Part shown: in pieces, positions 21,694-31,041 of the stretch | Position numbering within the stretch: the first letter of the stretch is position 1 | Layout: every line of letters begins with the position of its first letter | DNA from: Rhodospirillales bacterium | GTDB taxonomy: Bacteria; Pseudomonadota; Alphaproteobacteria; Rhodospirillales; Magnetospirillaceae | Assembly (NCBI GenBank): GCA_019455065.1 | Contig: JACFNC010000016.1 | Coordinates: 38,653-102,652, forward strand | Direction of reading: 5' to 3' | DNA length: 64,000 bases | Made by a program: the position numbers and the translations under genes | The notes under the pieces: generated by a model | Database searches by the model: none | Seen by the model: only the letters and a program-made list of their open reading frames with translations | What the model was told of the DNA's origin: nothing

Positions 21694-24600
21694 TCAGAAA
21701 CACGGCGTACGATAGTCCACCGATGTCCACACCGTCGCGCGGAAGATCGCAGCCGGGTTCACTTCGGGGTCCAGACGCACGCGGTGGTCCTCGCCGCGCC
21801 AGAGGTGGCGCGCACCGGTCATCAGTTCCTCGACCTCGAAGGTCTCGCCAGGCGGCACCCCCATCTCGCGCAAGGGGAAACGAAGCGTCGCCTCATGCGA
21901 ATCGAAGGGGTCGAGATTTACTGCGACGAAAATCATGTTGGCGCGGTCGAGTGTCATCTTGCCGTAAAACAGCACGTTGTCGTCGTCTGCCTCGTGGACG
22001 CGCAGGTTCTCGAACTCGTGGAGCGCCGGATTGCCGCGGCGGATGGCGTTGATCGCCCGGACATCGTCCCGGATGTTGCCGGGCCGGTCCCAGTCCCAGA
22101 CCTTGTACTGGTATTTCTCGGAATCGAGGTATTCCTCCTTGCCCGGCAAGGCGCGGTTCTCGCACAACTCGTAGCCGTTGTAGATGCCGTAGAGGCTGGA
22201 GAGGGTGGCCGCGAGCACCAGCCGAATGCGAAATGCCGCGCGCCCCCCCGTCTGAAGAAACGGCGGCAGGATGTCGGGGGTGGTGGGAAAGAAATGCGGC
22301 CGGAAGTACTCACGCGACTCGCCATGGACCAGCTCGTTCATGTAGTCGGTCAGTTCCCGCTTGAAATTCCGCCATGTGAAATAGGTGTAGGACTGGGTGA
22401 AGCCGGCCTTCGCCAGAAGGCGCATCATCTTCGGCCGGGTAAAGGCCTCGGACAGGAAGATGATTTCCGGATGCCGCTGCTGCACGGTCCTGATCAGCCA
22501 TTCCCAGAACGGCACGGGCTTGGTGTGGGGGTTGTCCACGCGGAATATGGTGACGCCCTTGTCGACCCAGAACAGCACCACGTCACGCATCTCTTCCCAC
22601 AGGGCGGGCGCGTGGGGGCCGTGGAAATTCACGTTGACGATGTCCTGGTACTTCTTGGGCGGGTTCTCGGCGTAACGGATCGTGCCGTCGGGCCGCCACA
22701 GGAACCATTCGGGATGCTCGCGGACGTAGGGATGGTCGGGGGCGCACTGGATGGCGAAGTCGAGCGCCACCTCCATTCCCATCTCCCGCGCCCTGGCCAC
22801 GAAGCGCCGGAAGTCGTCGATGGTGCCAAGGTCCGGATGCACGGCCTTGTGGCCGCCCTCGGCGCTGCCGATGGCGTAGGGGCTGCCGGGGTCGTCCGGT
22901 CCGGCGACGAGGCTATTGTTGGGCCCCTTGCGATGCACGCGCCCGATGGGATGGATCGGCAGCAGATAGACCACGTCGAAGCCCATCGCCTTGATGGCCG
23001 GGAGGCGGGCCTCGCAATCCGCGAAGGTGGCGCCGCGCGTCGGGTCGCTTCCCTGCGACCGCGGCATGATTTCGTACCAGGCGGCGAAGCGCGCGGCCAC
23101 TCGATCCACCACCACTTCCATCTCGCGGTCGTAGCGCACCGACCCGCTGCGGTCCGGATGACGCGCCATGATCTGCCGCAGCAGGGTGGCGTGCAGAAGG
23201 TCGAAGCGGTCGCCGTCGTCTTCCGTTGCGGCATAGTCCGCGAGCAATCTCGTCAGCCGTTCTCGGTCTGCCGGGTCGGCGCGCCCCAGCGCGGCCTCGA
23301 CCAGCGCCCTGCCCTCCTCCAGTTCGACCGAGACCGCCTGGCCCGCCTGCCGCTTCTTCGAGGTGTCGTCCCGCCAGGACTCGAAGGCGTCCGCCCAGGC
23401 CTCGATCGTATAGAGATAGCGCCCGTTCCGTTCGAGCGGGAAACGGCCCACCCAGCGGTCGTTGTCGAGGGGGGCCATCGCGACCTCGCGCCAGCCCGAC
23501 GACGCCCCGTCGCGATACCGTACTACCGCGGCCAGCCGATCATGTCCGTCCTTGAGGATGTCGGCCGACACCTCGAGCATGTCGCCGACCTCGCGCTTGA
23601 CCGGGAACCGCCCGCAGTCCACCTGCGGCCTCACGTCTTCGATGATGATCGGCCGACTGCCGAGCCCCGCCATCACCGTGCCGCCCGCCGTCCGTAACCC
23701 CTCGGTGATCCCGCCCTCGAACACCTTCATCTCCAGCGGCCCCAGCGACACGCGTTTCCCGGGCCGCGCGGTCGCCCCCGGGCTGATCTCGTCGAAAACC
23801 GGCGGCACCGGCGGCTCGGCCACGGCAAGCAACGCGGCCAGGTCGACGTCCTGCCCCTTTGTCTCGAGGTTTACCAAACCCAGCGCGCAGCCCGTTCCGT
23901 CTCGGCTGCGCCGCAGCAGCACGAGCACGCCCGCGTCGGGCGTGCTGAGGCGCACCTGCGGCCCTTCCTCACGCAGAACCCGGCTGGTCGCCTTCATGTG
24001 ATTGATCTCGGCGATGAAGGGGCTCAGGTCGAATTGAGGCGTCTCCCAGTCGACGGGCCGGGTGCGGACCACGTCGAGCTTGCGGGTGAAGCCGTACTCG
24101 AAGCCCATCGGCATCATCCAGCCGGCGGAAAAAAAAGCGGAAAACAAGGCGCGCCGTCTGTAATGGGCCTCGACGTCGCCGTTTACTTCGGCGGCGAGGC
24201 GATCGGTGTCGTGACTCTCCGGAAACGTTATCGTGGGCGCGATGCGACGCAGCAGATCGTACTGCTCGAGCATCCAGTCGCTTCGAAAATCCCACCACTT
24301 GGCGCTATTGAACAACCAATCGAAACCCGATCCGTGGAGGGCTTCTATCTGCTCGGTGGTGCAGCCCAGGGTTTCGGCGGCGAATATCGCGTCCGGCGCC
24401 ACCTCTCGGACCCTGGCGATGAGCGCCGACCAGACCTCGGCCGGCACCTTGTAGGCGGCATCGCAGCGAAAACCGACGAAGCCGAGACGCGCGTAATGGC
24501 GTGCAACTTCGGAAAAATAGTCGATCAGCGCTTCTCTGTTTTCCAAAGCCCCGTAGTCGATTTCGGCAAGATCGCCCCATTCCGTGAATTTGCCGGGATC

Positions 24601-24987
24601 GTCCGGGTCGACGGCACCCGGTGACCGCACCGAACCGTCCTCGTTGCGCAGATACCACTCGGGATGCTGGTCGACCAGCAGGGCGTCCTTGCTGGTGTGG
24701 TTGATGACGAGATCCATGATGACCGAAAGTCCGTGGCCCCGCGCGGCGTCGAGGAACGAAGCCAGCAGCGCGTCCTCGGATGCGTCGCTGTCGGCGCGCA
24801 ACAGGGGATGCAGCCGATAGTAATCCTTGACCGCATAGAGGCTTCCCGAAAAACCCGGGTAATGAAAGGGGTTTACGAACACGCAGTCGAACCCCATGGC
24901 CGCTATGCGGGGAAGTTGGGTGTGCCACTGCGGAATCGGTCCGGCAAGCAGCGGAAAGAGGTTGTAGATCCGCAGTCCGTCTCGCAC
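21694..24987 (-). CDS. glgE: Alpha-1,4-glucan:maltose-1-phosphate maltosyltransferase with extra N-terminal GH13 domain
   Basis: 1097 residues, against roughly 660-700 for stand-alone GlgE. The C-terminal part (from about 440) is GlgE: an N-terminal beta domain ([20 protein letters not shown]), then the GH13_3 barrel with [20 protein letters not shown] (Asp818, nucleophile) and [12 protein letters not shown] (Glu847). It extends alpha-glucan with maltosyl units from maltose 1-phosphate. Residues 1 to about 430 form a second GH13-like barrel with its own apparent catalytic set: [11 protein letters not shown] (Asp176), FAAETLGCT (Glu205), [11 protein letters not shown] (His259-Asp260). The first gene of the operon. 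A GTG at 25014 also opens the frame, but GTG 24987 has AGGAG seven bases before it and is preferred. The substrate of the N-terminal domain is unknown. Confidence 0.92.
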   Translation of the reverse strand: MRDGLRIYNLFPLLAGPIPQWHTQLPRIAAMGFDCVFVNPFHYPGFSGSLYAVKDYYRLHPLLRADSDASEDALLASFLDAARGHGLSVIMDLVINHTSKDALLVDQHPEWYLRNEDGSVRSPGAVDPDDPGKFTEWGDLAEIDYGALENREALIDYFSEVARHYARLGFVGFRCDAAYKVPAEVWSALIARVREVAPDAIFAAETLGCTTEQIEALHGSGFDWLFNSAKWWDFRSDWMLEQYDLLRRIAPTITFPESHDTDRLAAEVNGDVEAHYRRRALFSAFFSAGWMMPMGFEYGFTRKLDVVRTRPVDWETPQFDLSPFIAEINHMKATSRVLREEGPQVRLSTPDAGVLVLLRRSRDGTGCALGLVNLETKGQDVDLAALLAVAEPPVPPVFDEISPGATARPGKRVSLGPLEMKVFEGGITEGLRTAGGTVMAGLGSRPIIIEDVRPQVDCGRFPVKREVGDMLEVSADILKDGHDRLAAVVRYRDGASSGWREVAMAPLDNDRWVGRFPLERNGRYLYTIEAWADAFESWRDDTSKKRQAGQAVSVELEEGRALVEAALGRADPADRERLTRLLADYAATEDDGDRFDLLHATLLRQIMARHPDRSGSVRYDREMEVVVDRVAARFAAWYEIMPRSQGSDPTRGATFADCEARLPAIKAMGFDVVYLLPIHPIGRVHRKGPNNSLVAGPDDPGSPYAIGSAEGGHKAVHPDLGTIDDFRRFVARAREMGMEVALDFAIQCAPDHPYVREHPEWFLWRPDGTIRYAENPPKKYQDIVNVNFHGPHAPALWEEMRDVVLFWVDKGVTIFRVDNPHTKPVPFWEWLIRTVQQRHPEIIFLSEAFTRPKMMRLLAKAGFTQSYTYFTWRNFKRELTDYMNELVHGESREYFRPHFFPTTPDILPPFLQTGGRAAFRIRLVLAATLSSLYGIYNGYELCENRALPGKEEYLDSEKYQYKVWDWDRPGNIRDDVRAINAIRRGNPALHEFENLRVHEADDDNVLFYGKMTLDRANMIFVAVNLDPFDSHEATLRFPLREMGVPPGETFEVEELMTGARHLWRGEDHRVRLDPEVNPAAIFRATVWTSVDYRTPCF

Positions 24988-25199
24988 GGGAAATCTCCTG
25001 GATTGGCCCGGCACCTCGGAAGTCCGGCGGCGCCTCGTCGGCGGCCGCCCTTACAGGCATTTTTCGCCTTCCGGCTCTCGTTTCAAGCCTCTGGCGCTAG
25101 TGACCGCGAATGTGCTACCGCTGAACCGGCATTAGGGAAGGCCACATTTATTGTTTTGATTGAATTCTCTCTCTCCAGGCCGTCAAGGAAACTCTGCGA
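24988..25199. promoter_or_regulatory. Divergent intergenic region upstream of the alpha-glucan operon
   Basis: 212 bp between glgE (leftward) and a small membrane-protein gene (rightward); the promoter for the whole 20-kb operon should lie here. An AT-rich block is at about 25143-25170. On the minus strand TTGAAA followed after 16 bases by AAAAAT (about 25056-25083) is a weak sigma-70 candidate. No confident operator was seen. Confidence 0.35.
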
Positions 25200-25385
25200 A
25201 TGTCCGCTACCGTGAAAACGCTCGCCGCCCTGGGCATCACTCTGGTCGCACTCCTGCTCTATGTCGCGATCTTCGTGTTCGGCCTGTATTTCGTGTTCTA
25301 CGCGGCATTGGGGCTGACGTTTGTCATGCTGACGGTGCTGGTAGTCCTGACGGCGGGATCCGATCTGATCCGCCGCTCGCGGTAA
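25200..25385 (+). CDS. Small two-helix membrane protein, unknown function
   Basis: 61 residues: a short N-terminus (MSATVKT), two hydrophobic helices (about 8-30 and 33-53) and a basic tail (DLIRRSR). The positive tail suggests both ends are cytoplasmic. ATG at 25200 has AAGGA about 11 bases upstream. It is transcribed away from the glgE operon and converges with the cold-shock gene after 13 bases. I do not recognise a family. It could be a small stress or membrane-associated peptide; no function is proposed. Confidence 0.65.
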   Translation: MSATVKTLAALGITLVALLLYVAIFVFGLYFVFYAALGLTFVMLTVLVVLTAGSDLIRRSR

Positions 25386-25398
25386 CGCCGCCGTCCGG

Positions 25399-26118
25399 TC
25401 AGTCGATGGCGATCCAGGTGGCCTCGCGTCCCTTGGGGGTCGTCGAGGTGGAGATCCGCACACGCTGGCCGTCGTTCAAGGTTCCCAGCCCGCAGCGGCG
25501 AAGCACGCTCTTGTGAATGAAGATGTCTTTGCCGCCATCGTCGGCTGTGATGAAGCCGAACCCTTTTTCCGACGCAAACCATTTGACGATCCCGGTCGCC
25601 GAGGGCTGGTCGGCGGGCGGTTCGCTTACGGGCAGGTCGGCGGTCACCACGGCCAGCACCTGGGGCCCCTTAGGACCGCTCGCCACCTCGCACACCATCT
25701 CGGTACCTTCGGGCAACTGGGTCAGGCCCAGCCGCTGAAGTGCCGAAACGTGCAGAAAGGCGTCAGGCGAGCCGTCGTCAGGCGAGACGAAACCGAAGCC
25801 CTTATCCGGATTGAACCATTTCAGCCGCGCCTTGACTGGCGTGCCCTGCGGCTGCGGGCGTGGCCTTGCTTGTGATGAAGTGCCATCAGTCACGGTGCAT
25901 GAACCCCGCTGCGGCGTCGCGGCGCGACGCTGTTTCCCCCGTGTCTCCGGTGCGCCGAAAACTTGTCCACAATGTTTGCACGAACCTCGCCGGTTGACCA
26001 GTGCCTTCCGCAGATCATCCCTGGGCTTCATACCCAACGAGCGCCGCAAGAAATCTGCGACGCCGTGGAACCATCCTTCGCATCGTTGTGTTTCGTTGTC
26101 GGTCCAGGCGCGGGCCAT
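25399..26118 (-). CDS. Double cold-shock-domain protein
   Basis: 239 residues with two cold-shock domains, at about 95-155 (ARLKWFNPDKGFGFVSPDDG, then DAFLHVSAL) and 172-236 (GIVKWFASEKGFGFITADDG, then DIFIHKSVL). Both carry RNP1-like (KGFGF) and RNP2-like motifs, so it should bind single-stranded RNA or DNA. Tandem CSD proteins are common in alphaproteobacteria. The N-terminal 90 residues are basic and contain a lone CxxC (SCKHCGQVFG), which is unusual for the family. The start at ATG 26118 has no strong ribosome site, so a shorter form beginning at the Met at residue 30 is possible. Divergent from the phasin gene. Confidence 0.9.
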   Translation of the reverse strand: MARAWTDNETQRCEGWFHGVADFLRRSLGMKPRDDLRKALVNRRGSCKHCGQVFGAPETRGKQRRAATPQRGSCTVTDGTSSQARPRPQPQGTPVKARLKWFNPDKGFGFVSPDDGSPDAFLHVSALQRLGLTQLPEGTEMVCEVASGPKGPQVLAVVTADLPVSEPPADQPSATGIVKWFASEKGFGFITADDGGKDIFIHKSVLRRCGLGTLNDGQRVRISTSTTPKGREATWIAID

Positions 26119-26247
26119 TCAAGGAACCTGAAACCAGGGCGCAGGTGATGCTGCGATACCTTGCGCGTGCGGGGGCGCCGCCGGGAGGATGCGTGTCGTT
26201 GCACAGCTGAACTGGATCGCATTCAAATCCAGCAGAGGAAGTCTATC

Positions 26248-26799
26248 ATGGCCACAAAGAGAACCCGAAGCGCGAGCCTCAAGCAGCAGGGAGAGCGCGC
26301 CGCAGAGACGGGTGCCCAGGCAGCGGAAGAAACCGTCGAAGCGACGGAACGGGCTGCGGAAAACATGCAACAGGGCATGCGGCGGGCCGAAGACATCGGA
26401 CGGCAACAGGCGGAACAGATGCGAACCGTCCTGAGCGCCTCGACCAAGGCCTATCAGGAGGTCGCCGACTATTCCAAGGACGACATGGAGGCGATGATTC
26501 AGTCCGGCGCCCGTCTGGCGAAGGGCTTTCAGGAGATGAGCTGGGAAGTGATGAATTTCACCCAGGAATCCCTGCGGGCGAGCCTGCGGGCGGCCAACGA
26601 CCTGATGGAGTGCCGCTCGGTCGAGGACTTCGTCGCGGTGCAGCGCAACTATCTGAAGGAAAGCGTGGATAGCTTCCTTTCCGAAAGCGCCAAGCTCCTG
26701 CAAATGACGAGCACGGCGGCCGACGAGGCGGTCAACCCCATCAACCAGAGGGTGGAAGGCGGCCGGCGCGGCGCGAACGGCGGGCAGGAAATGCGGTAG
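26248..26799 (+). CDS. Phasin family protein
   Basis: 183 residues from the ATG at 26248, which has AGAGGAAG seven bases upstream; an upstream extension of 29 codons lacks that support. The sequence is helical, rich in Ala, Glu and Gln, and the core (DYSKDDMEAMIQSGARLAKG, later SVEDFVAVQRNYLKESVDSF) matches the phasin_2 family, coat proteins of polyhydroxyalkanoate granules. The N-terminal 45 residues are a charged, Gln/Ala-rich extension. No PHA synthase is in this window, so granule association is inferred from family alone. Confidence 0.88.
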   Translation: MATKRTRSASLKQQGERAAETGAQAAEETVEATERAAENMQQGMRRAEDIGRQQAEQMRTVLSASTKAYQEVADYSKDDMEAMIQSGARLAKGFQEMSWEVMNFTQESLRASLRAANDLMECRSVEDFVAVQRNYLKESVDSFLSESAKLLQMTSTAADEAVNPINQRVEGGRRGANGGQEMR

Positions 26800-26914
26800 C
26801 GGCGGCGAGCATGCCGCTCGCTACCTCGGACACGCCCGCGCCATGTTCGGAACCTTTGCGGCGAGAAGGGCGTTCTTGGGGCATTGCCGATTTGCCCACC
26901 ATGGAGGATTGACG

Positions 26915-27169
26915 ATGCGAAAACTCGTCCTGACCGCTTCCGCCCTCATGCTCGGCTTCGCCGTCGCGGCGTGCGACCAGGGGCCGCAGCAGGCACAGGA
27001 GCCCGCCACCCCACCGCCTCCCGCCGGTTCTCCTTCGCCGCAGCAGGGCATGGCCCCGCAGCAGGAGCAGGAGGCACCGCCTTCCGGCCCCGCCGGAGAT
27101 CAGCCGGCCGGCCAGGCTCCAGCGGGCGAGGGAAGCGGTGGCGGCCAGCCGAGCGGCGGTTCGCAGTAG
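26915..27169 (+). CDS. Small Pro/Gln/Gly-rich lipoprotein
   Basis: 84 residues. The start ATG 26915 follows GGAGGATTGACG. A short basic N-terminus (MRKL) and hydrophobic stretch end in a lipobox (FAVAAC), so Cys20 would be lipidated. The remainder is low complexity: Pro-, Gln-, Gly- and Ala-rich with no predicted fold, and with QQ repeats. Probably an envelope lipoprotein of unknown role. A perfect 13-bp inverted repeat follows its stop. Confidence 0.7.
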   Translation: MRKLVLTASALMLGFAVAACDQGPQQAQEPATPPPPAGSPSPQQGMAPQQEQEAPPSGPAGDQPAGQAPAGEGSGGGQPSGGSQ

Positions 27170-27175
27170 GTTACC

Positions 27176-27205
27176 GCGGCAGCCGGGGAATTCCCCGGCT
27201 GCCGC
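27176..27205. terminator. Perfect 13-bp hairpin between convergent genes
   Basis: GCGGCAGCCGGGG (27176-27188), AATT loop, then its exact reverse complement (27193-27205). It sits between the lipoprotein stop and the msrQ stop, as a bidirectional terminator would, but neither side has a T-tract, so termination by this hairpin alone is uncertain. Confidence 0.55.
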
Positions 27206-27210
27206 ACCCG

Positions 27211-27819
27211 CTATGCCCGCACCGGCCGCGGCCTCGTGTACAGTGCGTTCACCACCCGATAGCCCAGTAGCGCCCCCACGATGGCCCCGTAAAGCAGCGG
27301 CTCGCGCCAATCGGCCTTGACCAGCATGTAGAAGTGGAGGACGGCCAGCATCCCCGCCGGATAGACCAGCCGGTGGAGCAGGCGCCAGCGTCGACCGCCG
27401 AGCCGTCGCACCATGCCCGCGGTCGAGGTAACGGCCAGCGGCAGCAGCAGCAGCACTGCCAGCAAGCCGACCGTGATGTATCGCCGTTTTACGATGTCGG
27501 CCCAGATATCGCCCCAGGCAAAAAAATGGTCGAGACCGACGTAACTGAAGACGTGCAGGATGGCATAGAAGAACGCGAACAGTCCGAGCATCCTGCGATA
27601 TCGGGCAACCTCGCCCCAACCGGTCAGGCGACGCACCGGCGTGACCGCCAAGGCGATGATGAGAAAACGGATGGCCCAATCCCCCAGCCGCCGCGTGACC
27701 GCCTCGATCGGATTGACCCCAAGATTGCCCGCCACCGCGTCCCAGGCGAGAATCGAAAGCGGCAACAGGCAAATCAGGAAAACGCCGGCCTTGACCAACC
27801 CGAGGCGGCGGCGCCGCAT
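27211..27819 (-). CDS. msrQ: Haem-binding membrane subunit of the methionine sulfoxide reductase system
   Basis: 202 residues from ATG 27819, which shares its A with the msrP stop (TGATG), so the two are translationally coupled. It is a six-helix ferric-reductase-like membrane protein: conserved VTPVRRLTGW, RRMLGLFAFFYAILHVFSYV and WRLLHRLVYPAGMLAVLHFY supply the haem-ligand histidines. MsrQ passes electrons from the quinone pool or flavin reductases to periplasmic MsrP. The same frame continues upstream inside msrP, but the coupled ATG gives the family length. Confidence 0.95.
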   Translation of the reverse strand: MRRRRLGLVKAGVFLICLLPLSILAWDAVAGNLGVNPIEAVTRRLGDWAIRFLIIALAVTPVRRLTGWGEVARYRRMLGLFAFFYAILHVFSYVGLDHFFAWGDIWADIVKRRYITVGLLAVLLLLPLAVTSTAGMVRRLGGRRWRLLHRLVYPAGMLAVLHFYMLVKADWREPLLYGAIVGALLGYRVVNALYTRPRPVRA

Positions 27820-28754
27820 CAGTAGTGCCTCGCCAAATCCATTCCCGCATACAGACCGGCGACCTGGTCCGCATAGCCGTTGAACATCAAGGTTTCGCGT
27901 CGGAAGAATTCGCCGATCCGGCGTTCCTTCGCTTGGCTCCAGCGCGGATGATCGACGTTCGGATTGACGTTGGCGTAGAACCCGTATTCCGAGGGGGCGG
28001 CCTGGCTCCAGGTCGTCACCGGCTGATCTTCCCTGAAGCGGATGCTGACGATCGACTTGATGCTCTTGAATCCGTATTTCCACGGCACGACCAGCCGAAT
28101 CGGCGCACCGTTCTGCGGCAGGAGTTCTTCCCCGTACAAACCGACGGCGAATATGGTCAGGGGATGCATGGCCTCGTCCATGCGCAGGGCCTCGCGATAG
28201 GGCCAGTTCAGCAAGGGCAGCCGCTGACCGGGCAACTGATCGGGGGCGTAGATCGTCGTGAACTCGACGAACTTGGCGCGGGAGTTCGGTTCGAAGCGCT
28301 CGAGAACCTTGGCAAGCGGCATGCCTACCCAGGGAATGACCATCGACCATCCCTCGACGCACCGCAGGCGATAGACGCGCTCTTCCAGCCGGTGCGGCCG
28401 GATCAGATCCTCATACGCGATGACGCCCGGCTTGGCGCATTCGCCCTCGATGGCCACCGACCACGGGCGCACCCTGAACCTGCCGGCGTTCTTTGCCGGA
28501 TCGTCCTTGTCGGGGCCGAGTTCGTAGAAGTTGTTATAGGTGGTTACATCGGAAAACGGTGTCTGCTCTTCATCGGTCGAAAACGGACCGGGCACCACGC
28601 CGGACAGGGGAGCGGCTCGCGATGACCTCGTCGAAGCCACGGCCGACAGCAGCACGCCGGCCGCCGTGGTGGCCAGGAAGCGGCGGCGGTCAAGATACAG
28701 GCGGCGGTCCGTTACTTCGGATCCGCGCAGACTTGGCAACCAGCGCAACGACAT
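27819..28754 (-). CDS. msrP: Periplasmic protein-methionine-sulfoxide reductase, molybdopterin subunit
   Basis: 311 residues from ATG 28754, which follows GAGGAGGCGTC; an in-frame Met ten codons earlier is less well supported. A twin-arginine signal is present ([13 protein letters not shown]). The molybdenum-ligating Cys is in [16 protein letters not shown], and [14 protein letters not shown] and [20 protein letters not shown] are family signatures. It repairs oxidised methionines in periplasmic proteins with MsrQ as membrane electron donor. It shows no truncation. Confidence 0.95.
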   Translation of the reverse strand: MSLRWLPSLRGSEVTDRRLYLDRRRFLATTAAGVLLSAVASTRSSRAAPLSGVVPGPFSTDEEQTPFSDVTTYNNFYELGPDKDDPAKNAGRFRVRPWSVAIEGECAKPGVIAYEDLIRPHRLEERVYRLRCVEGWSMVIPWVGMPLAKVLERFEPNSRAKFVEFTTIYAPDQLPGQRLPLLNWPYREALRMDEAMHPLTIFAVGLYGEELLPQNGAPIRLVVPWKYGFKSIKSIVSIRFREDQPVTTWSQAAPSEYGFYANVNPNVDHPRWSQAKERRIGEFFRRETLMFNGYADQVAGLYAGMDLARHY

Positions 28755-28867
28755 GACGCCTCCTCGAACGGTCGATTCCTGCAATATGGGGTCATCCGTT
28801 CGGAGTCCTGCGTCCGGTTACAGGAAGGGCGAAAAAAAATTGCAGACCGGCGCCGCGCCGCCAGTCG

Positions 28868-29485
28868 CTAAACCGCGACATCGCCACTCGGGCCGCCGGC
28901 TGGCCCCGGCTCGGCCCGACGACGGCGGAAATTGGAGACGAAGACCTCGGCCCTTCGAAGATACCTGTCGAGACTTGCCATGGTCTTGGCCATGTCGGGG
29001 CTGTCGTCGCGCAGCCATGTCCGAAAGGTCAGAAGATAGATCGCCGCCAACCCCTCGACCCGGAGCAAACCCGCCACGCCCGAGGCGCTGAGGCCGGCCG
29101 CCTCGAGCATCAGGGCCATCGACCTGAAGAACCGGGCGGCCCCGCAGAACAGCGTGTAGGGATCGTCGCCGCTCTCGCGAAGGATGGCGCGCACCGCAGG
29201 CTTATAGGGCGCCATGGCCTCGAACCGGCGCATCATGACATCGAACAGGCGGTCGCGCACGGGCTCGCCCATTTCGACCTCTCCACGCAGCACCTGGGCG
29301 TCGAGGCGCGACAGAAAGCCGACGAGTATGTCCGCCTTGGTTTCAAAGTGGTCCACGACCTCGGCCAGCGGCAGACGGGCTCGCACCGCGACCTCCCCGA
29401 GCGAGAGCCCGCGCCAGCCGCGTTCGGACACCAGTTCCAGAGCGGCGTCGACGATGTGTTGAGGAATTTCCTTCCGTTTGACCAT
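28868..29485 (-). CDS. TetR-family transcriptional regulator
   Basis: 205 residues from ATG 29485. The N-terminal helix-turn-helix is clear (IVDAALELVSERGWRGLSLG, then EVAVRARLPLAEVVDHFETK), and the helical C-terminal domain would hold an effector pocket. The frame is open 20 codons further up, but that stretch lacks family features. It lies 86 bp downstream of proC on the same strand. Target and ligand cannot be told from sequence; proximity to proC and msrPQ is weak evidence for either. Confidence 0.85.
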   Translation of the reverse strand: MVKRKEIPQHIVDAALELVSERGWRGLSLGEVAVRARLPLAEVVDHFETKADILVGFLSRLDAQVLRGEVEMGEPVRDRLFDVMMRRFEAMAPYKPAVRAILRESGDDPYTLFCGAARFFRSMALMLEAAGLSASGVAGLLRVEGLAAIYLLTFRTWLRDDSPDMAKTMASLDRYLRRAEVFVSNFRRRRAEPGPAGGPSGDVAV

Positions 29486-29571
29486 GAGGCGCACCCTGCG
29501 GTCATTGCCGGATTCAAATGTAGGCCCGCCGACGGCCCGCGCCAATCGGGGATTGGAACCGGGACCGCCCC

Positions 29572-30372
29572 TCAGCCGGCGAGTTCGCGCGAACGCCGGG
29601 TGGCGGCGCGTACGGCCCGCTCCATCAGCGTCGCCAACCCGTCCTCGGCCATGAGGATGTCGAGGGCCGCCGCCGTGGTTCCTCCGGGACTGGTCACGTT
29701 CCGTCTCAACACGCTGGCCGGTTCCGAAGACAGGTGGATCAACTCGCCGGCTCCGGCCACGGTGGCGCGGGCGAGACGAGTGGCCAGGTCATCAGGCAGT
29801 CCGGCCTTCGTGCCGGCTGTGGCGAGAACCTCCGCCAGCAGGAAGACATAAGCCGGGCCGCTGCCTGACACCGCCGTCACCGCGTCCATCAGTCCTTCGT
29901 CCTCGATCCATGCCACCTCGCCCACCGCCTCGAGCAAATCGTGACAGGTGGCACGCCTGGAAGCGTCCACTGCCGGGCTGGCGCAGGCCACCGAAATGCC
30001 GCGCCGCACCGAGGCCGGGGTGTTCGGCATGGCCCGCACGACGGCCGCCGACTCGCCGAGATGTTGCGCGAAAAACGCGAGCGTCCGTCCGGCGGCAATG
30101 GAGAGGAAGGTCGCGTCGTCGTAGCGACGGTAGGCGGGGAGCACCGCGTCCATGCCTTGGGGCTTCACCGCGAAGACGATCACCATCGGCCGCACGGCTT
30201 GCGAAAGCTCTTCCGCCGAGGCGCACACCGTCACGGTCGGAGGCAGCGTCGCCCGGGCCTCCGCGACGGGTTCGATCACCGTGATCTCGTTGGCCGGAAC
30301 ACCCCGATCAAGCCACCCGTCGAGCAGGGCGCGGCCCATCTTGCCGCACCCGACCAGCAGTATTCCGCTCAC
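29572..30372 (-). CDS. proC: Pyrroline-5-carboxylate reductase
   Basis: 266 residues from GTG 30372, overlapping the preceding stop by four bases (GTGA). It reduces pyrroline-5-carboxylate to proline with NAD(P)H. An N-terminal Rossmann motif (GILLVGCGKMGRALLDGW) is followed by FAVKPQ, RAMPNTPASVRRG, the catalytic-domain signature AVSGSGPAYVFLLAEVL and a C-terminal VTSPGGTTAAAL. Cytoplasmic. Coupled to the YbjN-like gene, an order often seen in Rhodospirillales. Confidence 0.96.
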   Translation of the reverse strand: MSGILLVGCGKMGRALLDGWLDRGVPANEITVIEPVAEARATLPPTVTVCASAEELSQAVRPMVIVFAVKPQGMDAVLPAYRRYDDATFLSIAAGRTLAFFAQHLGESAAVVRAMPNTPASVRRGISVACASPAVDASRRATCHDLLEAVGEVAWIEDEGLMDAVTAVSGSGPAYVFLLAEVLATAGTKAGLPDDLATRLARATVAGAGELIHLSSEPASVLRRNVTSPGGTTAAALDILMAEDGLATLMERAVRAATRRSRELAG

Positions 30373-30872
30373 GCTTCGCCCACGGTATCGAGCAATGACG
30401 CGGCCACCGCCTCTTGCGCCGACTTGCCTCCCCAGATCACGAACTGGAAGGCCGGATAGAAGCGCTCGCACTCGGTCAGGGCGATGTCGACCAGATCCTC
30501 GATGACCTCGGGGTCGGTCGCGGTGCCGCCCCGCATCAGCAGCGAATGGCGGAACATCGGCACGCCGTCCTCGGCCCACAGGCCGAAATGGCCCAGCCAC
30601 AGCTTCTCGTTGATGATCGCCAGCAATTCGTGAATCGACATCCGCTTGGCGGTGGCGACCTTCATGTCGAGCGCGCATGACAGGTGCAGGGCGGCGAAAT
30701 CCTCGCGCCACGCGAAATAGAGGTTGTAATTGCACCAGTGGCCGGGCACCTCGACGGCCAACTCGTCGTCGCTGCGCCTGTCGAACGGCCAGTCGTTGGC
30801 GGCCACCAGTTGTTCGACGAGATCCAAGGGGTTGGCCGGCGCCTCTTCGCTGTACGCGACGGAATGCGTCAT
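30369..30872 (-). CDS. YbjN domain-containing protein
   Basis: 167 residues from ATG 30872, which follows GGAGG by seven bases; the longer open frame to 30917 is not needed. The sequence fits the YbjN family (type III secretion chaperone-like fold): VEQLVAANDWPFDRRSDDEL, LHLSCALDMKV, LAIINEKLWLGHFGLW. The molecular function of the family is not firmly established. Its stop overlaps the proC start, so the two are co-translated. Confidence 0.85.
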   Translation of the reverse strand: MTHSVAYSEEAPANPLDLVEQLVAANDWPFDRRSDDELAVEVPGHWCNYNLYFAWREDFAALHLSCALDMKVATAKRMSIHELLAIINEKLWLGHFGLWAEDGVPMFRHSLLMRGGTATDPEVIEDLVDIALTECERFYPAFQFVIWGGKSAQEAVAASLLDTVGEA

Positions 30873-31041
30873 GCCTGCGCCTCCTATGCTAGCGCCTGCG
30901 GCAGCGGCGAAATACAAAGAATTGTGTGTCTCCCCGCGCGCCGCACAACAGCTAGCCTAGCCAAAAGGCTTAGGCGCACGCAAGGCAATTACCGCCGCGG
31001 TCAAGCGATTGTTGTGGATAATTGAACGGAGACCCGACCCT

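Noticed and set aside
30955..30975. Hairpin GCCTAGCC-AAAA-GGCTTAGGC between ubiK and the YbjN gene as terminator
   Set aside because: The stem has a bulge and no T-tract on either strand; kept only as weak structure.
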